A stretch of 11,681 nt of DNA from assembly GCA_905209745.1 (NCBI GenBank), contig CAJLUG010000015.1:1-11681 (forward strand), given 5' to 3'. Made by a program: the position numbers and the translations under genes. The notes under the pieces are model-generated. The model worked only from the letters and a program-made list of their open reading frames with translations, was not told the origin of the DNA and did no database searches. Every line of letters starts with the position of its first letter. The first letter of the stretch is position 1. Origin of the DNA: an uncultured Mycoplasma sp. (GTDB lineage: Bacteria > Bacillota_I > Bacilli_A > RF39 > UBA660). Shown one piece after another: positions 7,617-11,681 of this stretch.

Positions 7617-7645
7617 GATTTTATGATATGATAGGAATATATAAT
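7615..7645 (+). promoter_or_regulatory. Possible promoter of the C39-like gene
   Basis: A perfect -10 TATAAT lies at 7640-7645. The best upstream element, TTGATT (7615-7620), is 19 bases away, longer than ideal, and overlaps the end of the preceding terminator. The -10 position is convincing but the -35 is doubtful. Confidence 0.45.
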
Positions 7646-7664
7646 AAAAAAAGAAGGGATTTAT

Positions 7665-8243
7665 ATGGACAAAGATGTGCATCCATACAAGCAAAGAAAA
7701 GATACCTGTGCTATAGCGTGTATGTTAATGGTATTAGAGTATTACAAAGTAATAGAAAAAGCAAATTGGTATGATGAAAAAAGATATTATAGACTTTATG
7801 GTTCAAAATATGTAGTAGGGACACCGTTTTCTGCTTTAGCATATCATTTTTCTAAAAATGGTTTAAATACAAAGATATATCATTCAGATAAAGAATTATT
7901 TAATAACGATAAAAAGGTATTTGATGATTATGACTTTCAACAGGTAATGACTGAATATAAAGAATATTTAAAAAGAGCAGAAGAAAAGAAAACGAAAGTT
8001 ATCAATGGAGTTGAAATTAACACAAAATTATTAAAAGAAGAACTAATGCAAGATACCCTAATCATTTTAGCAGGTCAAATTTCAAATGGATATCATGCCA
8101 TTTTATTAACAGGCTATAAAGACAATAAATTCATAGTTTGTGATCCATTATATAAAGAAAAACAACAAAGGACTGAAGAAGAAATCGAAAGTTTTATGGA
8201 TACCAATATAGGGAAATGGTTTATATCTGTCAATAAAAAATAA
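7665..8243 (+). CDS. C39-like papain-fold cysteine peptidase, stand-alone
   Basis: The 192-residue protein opens with the C39-type active-site region: Q10 (oxyanion hole) and C15 in DTCAIACMLMVLEYY (13-27), matching the family pattern D-C-x-x-A-C. The catalytic histidine is probably H144 in NGYHAILLTGY and the acid D160 in VCDPL, the usual H...D spacing. The middle region (about 75-130) is charged and variable. C39 domains normally sit at the N terminus of bacteriocin ABC exporters and cut double-glycine leaders; this one stands alone, without a transporter or membrane segment, as in the Peptidase_C39_2 group whose functions are mostly unknown. No signal peptide is seen, so it is likely cytosolic. 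The start is supported by AAGGG (7654-7658), seven bases before the ATG. It could be a non-proteolytic relative that uses the same fold. Confidence 0.72.
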   Translation: MDKDVHPYKQRKDTCAIACMLMVLEYYKVIEKANWYDEKRYYRLYGSKYVVGTPFSALAYHFSKNGLNTKIYHSDKELFNNDKKVFDDYDFQQVMTEYKEYLKRAEEKKTKVINGVEINTKLLKEELMQDTLIILAGQISNGYHAILLTGYKDNKFIVCDPLYKEKQQRTEEEIESFMDTNIGKWFISVNKK

Positions 8244-8303
8244 AGTAGTGATTTTTATAAATAATTAAATCAAAAAAGCAAAATCTAAATGAAAAAATCA
8301 TAT

Positions 8304-8356
8304 AATTAGTAGGTGAGTTTATGCTAAAGCTAAAATATAAAAGCTTCCTACTAATT
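8304..8356 (+). promoter_or_regulatory. Inverted repeat enclosing the RBS and start codon of the amidase gene
   Basis: AATTAGTAGG (8304-8313) is a perfect inverted repeat of CCTACTAATT (8347-8356). An inner pair AAGCT (8327-8331) / AGCTT (8342-8346) abuts the outer 3' arm. In the mRNA the first part of the AGGTGA ribosome binding site (8311-8316) would be paired and the start codon (8321) placed in an internal loop; ATTTTTTG follows directly. Such a structure could block translation or act as an attenuator. The repeat itself could also be a chance product of AT-rich DNA. Confidence 0.4.
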
Positions 8357-8998
8357 ATTTTTTGTTTGCTAGTCTTTTCTCTTCAAGTAATTTATGCAAA
8401 ACCTACTACGCTAGAAGGTGTAAAAATTATGGTAGATGCTGGACATGGAGGAAGAGATGCAGGTACGATGTATCAAGATATCTTAGAAAAAGACATCAAC
8501 CTAGAAATATCCAAAGTACTAAAAAAAGAACTAGTATCAAAAGGAGCAACCGTCTATATGACAAGAACAAAAGACGAAGACTTATCATCAATCTATGATC
8601 CTGCCAAAAAAAGAGGAGACTTATATCGAAGACTATTACTAATCCATGACAAAAAGTGTGATTTATATATTTCTATTCACATCAATTGGTATCAAAACAC
8701 TTCTGTTTCTGGAGCAGAAGTTTTATATAACGAAATTAATCCCAATAATAGACTACTCGCTAAATCTATCATGAATGAGTTTAAAAAAGACTTAAATTCA
8801 ACAAGAAAAATCACAACAACAGACCTTTATATGTATCGTAATACAACCATACCAGGAGTCCTTGTAGAATGCGGTTATTTATCAAACCCAACCGAAAGAA
8901 AACTCCTTCAAGAGAAAGGCTATCAAGAAAAATTATCAAAATCCATCACCCAAGGAATCGTAAACTACTTAAAAAAGGGTAAAGAGCCTAAAATATAG
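8321..8998 (+). CDS. cwlD: Secreted N-acetylmuramoyl-L-alanine amidase, CwlD-like
   Basis: The 225-residue protein has an N-terminal signal or anchor (positive start, hydrophobic 9-24, possible cleavage near VIYA-K) and a single Amidase_3 domain. Its zinc and catalytic residues are visible: H42 in DAGHGG, E56 in ILEKD, H120 in SIHIN and E183 in LVECGYLSNP. The family cleaves the bond between N-acetylmuramic acid and the L-alanine of the peptide stem. Length, the AKKRGDLYRR segment (95-104) and the C-terminal ending match Bacillus CwlD, which helps form spore-cortex muramic lactam; whether this organism sporulates cannot be seen. CwlD lies near rpsI in B. subtilis, which supports orthology. 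AGGTGA (8311-8316) gives the start. Bases TAG at 8996-8998 end the gene, two bases before the next promoter, and no terminator hairpin separates it from the essC-like gene. Confidence 0.82.
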   Translation: MLKLKYKSFLLIIFCLLVFSLQVIYAKPTTLEGVKIMVDAGHGGRDAGTMYQDILEKDINLEISKVLKKELVSKGATVYMTRTKDEDLSSIYDPAKKRGDLYRRLLLIHDKKCDLYISIHINWYQNTSVSGAEVLYNEINPNNRLLAKSIMNEFKKDLNSTRKITTTDLYMYRNTTIPGVLVECGYLSNPTERKLLQEKGYQEKLSKSITQGIVNYLKKGKEPKI

Positions 8999-8999
8999 G

Positions 9000-9028
9000 T
9001 TGTAAAAAAACAAAAAAAAAGATATAAT
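9000..9028 (+). promoter_or_regulatory. Promoter of the essC-like gene with A-tract spacer
   Basis: TTGTAA (9000-9005) and a perfect TATAAT (9023-9028) are exactly 17 bases apart. The spacer is nearly all A: the A7 run at 9004-9010, one C, then A9 at 9012-9020. Transcription would begin near 9035, leaving a leader of about 32 bases to the ATG at 9067. The promoter starts two bases after the amidase stop codon. Confidence 0.65.
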
Positions 9029-9066
9029 TAACCTAGAGTAAAAAGATAAAGAAGGTTGGTGATGGT

Positions 9067-11681
9067 ATGATTGTTAGATTGATAAAAAAGACAAAAATCT
9101 ATAATTTTACTTTGCCAACAAAAGTATCTGGAAATTACTGGATTACAGATAATGATTATCTTGGAAACGTTAGAAACTTAATCAATGTAGAAGAATACCA
9201 TGGAGAATGGAAAATTAAAAGTGACTTCGAAACCAAAATTATGTCTGGAGATAAAGAAGTAGACTCTGCGATATTAAGAGATTACAGCCTTTTCTTTTTA
9301 AAAATTAATACAGATAATGAATATGTAATTTTATATTGTTCACCAACCATGGATGCCGATATTAATTGGCTACACCTAAAAAAAGAAGGAGAAATAGTAA
9401 TTGGTAATGACTCTAGAGCTCATATCAATTATAGTTATCCTTTAGTATCAAAACAACATGCAAGACTAATCTATAATAAAGGTAAATGGGTCGTTCAAGA
9501 CTTAAATAGTAAATATGGTACTTATGCCAATAATGTTGCGATAACTACCAAACCATTAGAGTATGGTGATATTGTTTTCATCATGGGACTAAAAATCATC
9601 GTGATGAAAGATAGCATTATTGTAAACAACATCAGTAACTTTATTAAGTTTGATAGTAACACCTTTGAAGTTGAACATCCAATTACACAAAACCAAATCG
9701 AGTTTGATAACCCAGATGAGGAAGGAACAGAATTTTATAAAGAAGATGATTATTTCTTCAGAGCTCCAAGATTTAAAACAATGATAGAACCTGTGAATAT
9801 TAAAATAGACTCTCCTCCTGGAAAAATAGAAGAAGACAAGACTCCAATCATCTATACAGTAGGACCAATGATGACTATGGCATTAATGTCAGTATCCATT
9901 GGTTATACCTCTTTAATGGGAGTAATCGATGGAACAAGAGATCTATCTAGTGCAATGCCAACTTTAATCATGGCTTTCGCAATGTTAATGACCATGTTAT
10001 TATGGCCAATATTACAAAAAAGATATCAAAGACGTCAACGTAAGAAAAAAGAAAAATTACGTCAAGATAAATATACGGCATATATTGAAGAAAAAAGAAA
10101 ACTAATCGATACAGAAATGAAAGTACAAAGACAAATTCTAGTAGATAACTATGTACCATTATCGGTAACCAAAGATGTCATCTACAGCAAAAAAAGAAAT
10201 CTATGGGAAAGAGAAATTAACCAAGAAGACTTCCTAGATTTAAGACTAGGTATGGGAAATACAGAATTAAAAGGTAATGTTAGTTTCCCAGAAGAACACT
10301 TCTCCCTAGAAGATGACAACCTACTACAAGAAGTATATAAATTAGGTGCAGAATCTCGTGTATTAGAAAATGTACCGATCTCTTTATCTTTTATTAAAAA
10401 TAGAGTAACTGCAATCATTGGTATGGCAACAATGAAACAACAATTTATTGAAGGACTACTTCTACAAATGATGGCTTATCACAGTTATGAAGACTTAAAA
10501 ATTATTCTATTTACAAACGAAAAGAATGAATCCAATTGGGATTATCTAAAAGTATTACCACATTGTTGGAGTAATGACCGTGAAACTCGTTATTTCGCAA
10601 CCAACCTAGATGAAGCTAAAGAAATATCTCTTGTTCTAGAACAAGAAATGCAAGCAAGAAAATATAGAGATAATAATGGTAAGAGAGAATTAAATACCCA
10701 AGATTATACCAAATATCAACCTTATTATGTTCTAATTACCGATGACTATAAAATGGTTCGTGATATTGAATTAGTAAAAGATATCTGTTCCTTAGAAGTA
10801 AATATTGGTTTTAGTATCATTGTAATTAGTCCAAGATTAGTAAATATTCCAAATGAATGTAAAACATTTATTAGTGTTGGAGATAAAAAATCTGGTGTCT
10901 TTGAAAATGAATTAGTATCTAATAAACAAAAAGAATTCATTGCAGATTTTGATGATACCCTAAATATTTATGAATGCTGTAAAATACTTGCCAATATTCC
11001 AATAGATATATCAAAAGAACAAGAATCCCTTCCAGCAAGTCTTAGTTTCTTAGAGATGTATAATGTTGGTATGATTGAACAATTAAATATTCTAAATCGT
11101 TGGAAAACAAACGATCCAACGAAATCATTACAAGCACCAATCGGAGTAGATAAACATAGAGAAATATTTAAACTAGATTTACACGAGAAATTCTATGGAC
11201 CACATGGCTTAATCGCCGGAATGACTGGATCTGGTAAATCAGAGTTTATTATTACGTATATTCTATCAATGGCTTTAAACTATCATCCAAACGAAGTATC
11301 TTTCGTATTGATTGATTATAAAGGTGGAGGACTAACTGGAGCTTTTGAAAATAAAGAAACAGGACTTAAACTTCCTCATCTAGCAGGAACAATTACCAAC
11401 TTAGATACTATTGAGATGAATCGTTCCCTTGCCTCTATTCAAAGCGAACTTAGAAAACGTCAAAGAATATTCAATGCTGCAAGAGATTCCCTAAATGAAA
11501 GTACAATCGATATTTATAAATATCAAGCTTTATATCGAAAAGGATTAGTTCAAGAGCCAGTATCTCACTTATTTATTGTAAGTGACGAGTTTGCCGAACT
11601 AAAAGACCAACGTCCAGAATTTATGGATCAATTAATCTCTATTGCTCGTATTGGACGTTCCTTAGGAGTTCACTTGATTCT
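9067..11681 (+). CDS. essC: Type VII secretion system ATPase EssC (partial, 5' 871 codons)
   Basis: The open frame runs from ATG 9067 to the window edge without a stop; EssC proteins are usually about 1,400-1,500 residues, so the C-terminal part is missing. EssC is the membrane-bound FtsK/SpoIIIE motor that drives export of WXG100/LXG substrates in Bacillota. Domains in order: an N-terminal FHA-like module (about 1-90, with GNYWITDND); a second FHA domain (about 95-175) with S128, H131 and LNSKYGTY (146-153); two membrane helices (about 261-286 and 297-316), then a basic stretch; a linker region; and the first ATPase domain with Walker A GMTGSGKS (718-725), the DYKGGG motif and Walker B LFIVSDE (835-841), then the EFAELK and ARIGRSLGVH features typical of EssC/EccC. 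The second FHA has N and Y where phosphopeptide-binding FHA domains have R and N, so it is probably not a phospho-binder. GAAGG at 9051-9055 or GGTGATGG nearer the ATG serves as ribosome binding site; an ATG at 9062 is closed at once by TGA. No EsxA, EssA, EsaB or EssB gene lies upstream. Confidence 0.92.
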   Translation, partial: MIVRLIKKTKIYNFTLPTKVSGNYWITDNDYLGNVRNLINVEEYHGEWKIKSDFETKIMSGDKEVDSAILRDYSLFFLKINTDNEYVILYCSPTMDADINWLHLKKEGEIVIGNDSRAHINYSYPLVSKQHARLIYNKGKWVVQDLNSKYGTYANNVAITTKPLEYGDIVFIMGLKIIVMKDSIIVNNISNFIKFDSNTFEVEHPITQNQIEFDNPDEEGTEFYKEDDYFFRAPRFKTMIEPVNIKIDSPPGKIEEDKTPIIYTVGPMMTMALMSVSIGYTSLMGVIDGTRDLSSAMPTLIMAFAMLMTMLLWPILQKRYQRRQRKKKEKLRQDKYTAYIEEKRKLIDTEMKVQRQILVDNYVPLSVTKDVIYSKKRNLWEREINQEDFLDLRLGMGNTELKGNVSFPEEHFSLEDDNLLQEVYKLGAESRVLENVPISLSFIKNRVTAIIGMATMKQQFIEGLLLQMMAYHSYEDLKIILFTNEKNESNWDYLKVLPHCWSNDRETRYFATNLDEAKEISLVLEQEMQARKYRDNNGKRELNTQDYTKYQPYYVLITDDYKMVRDIELVKDICSLEVNIGFSIIVISPRLVNIPNECKTFISVGDKKSGVFENELVSNKQKEFIADFDDTLNIYECCKILANIPIDISKEQESLPASLSFLEMYNVGMIEQLNILNRWKTNDPTKSLQAPIGVDKHREIFKLDLHEKFYGPHGLIAGMTGSGKSEFIITYILSMALNYHPNEVSFVLIDYKGGGLTGAFENKETGLKLPHLAGTITNLDTIEMNRSLASIQSELRKRQRIFNAARDSLNESTIDIYKYQALYRKGLVQEPVSHLFIVSDEFAELKDQRPEFMDQLISIARIGRSLGVHLI

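Noticed and set aside
8301..8306. TATAAT as a promoter for the amidase gene
   Set aside because: It lies only 14 bases before the ATG, so the transcript would lack most of the ribosome binding site, and no -35 element is visible.
8362..8598. 78-codon open frame inside the amidase gene, plus strand
   Set aside because: It is in another frame of the amidase, has no ribosome binding site, and its arginine/lysine-rich product reflects the purine-rich template.
9968..10940. Several short minus-strand open frames under the essC-like gene
   Set aside because: They are antisense to a well-supported protein, lack ribosome binding sites and have no recognisable domains.
9067..11681. Chromosome-partitioning FtsK/SpoIIIE translocase or conjugative coupling ATPase
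   Set aside because: The N-terminal FHA modules, the two-helix membrane anchor and the EFAELK and ARIGRSLGVH features are those of EssC/EccC rather than of FtsK.

Overview
The window is AT-rich, mostly gene-dense DNA of a low-GC Gram-positive bacterium (Bacillota; a Bacilli/Erysipelotrichia-like or Clostridia lineage fits, but the sequence does not settle which). The basis is strong Shine-Dalgarno sites (for example AGGAGGT at 803-809), TATAAT promoters, hairpin-plus-T terminators, heavy AGA/TTA/ATA codon use, the tail of ribosomal protein S9, a CwlD-type amidase and a Firmicutes-type type VII secretion ATPase (EssC). No tRNA, rRNA, CRISPR array, transposase or integrase was seen.

Layout. 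1-127: end of rpsI and its terminator. 147-1876: a GNAT acetyltransferase, then a tight two-gene unit of a small holin-like membrane protein and an M23 endopeptidase without a signal peptide, with stop and start codons overlapping by 1 nt. 1880-2715: a bidirectional terminator and a convergent ZIP-family metal transporter. 2716-3582: a divergent intergenic region with a Fur-like motif and a promoter for an alpha/beta hydrolase. 3612-7616: a two-gene operon of a divergent AMP-forming acyl-CoA synthetase-like enzyme and a seven-TM hybrid sensor histidine kinase, closed by a terminator. 7665-8243: a stand-alone C39-like cysteine peptidase. 8321-8998: a secreted CwlD-like amidase whose ribosome binding site lies in a perfect 10-bp inverted repeat. 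9000 to the end: a promoter and the first 871 codons of an EssC-like gene, cut off by the window edge. No gene-free stretch exceeds about 120 bases.

How they may work together. rpsI and cwlD lie close together in Bacillus subtilis; here about 8 kb of accessory-looking genes separates them. Two peptidoglycan hydrolases (M23 and amidase), a holin-like protein and the type VII ATPase make cell-envelope passage a recurring theme, but a functional link is inference. The ligase-kinase pair looks like a metabolic or lipid-linked sensory unit with unknown ligand. The strongest lead for a larger system is the type VII locus that starts at 9067 and must continue downstream: EssC comes first in its transcript, with none of its usual partner genes upstream.
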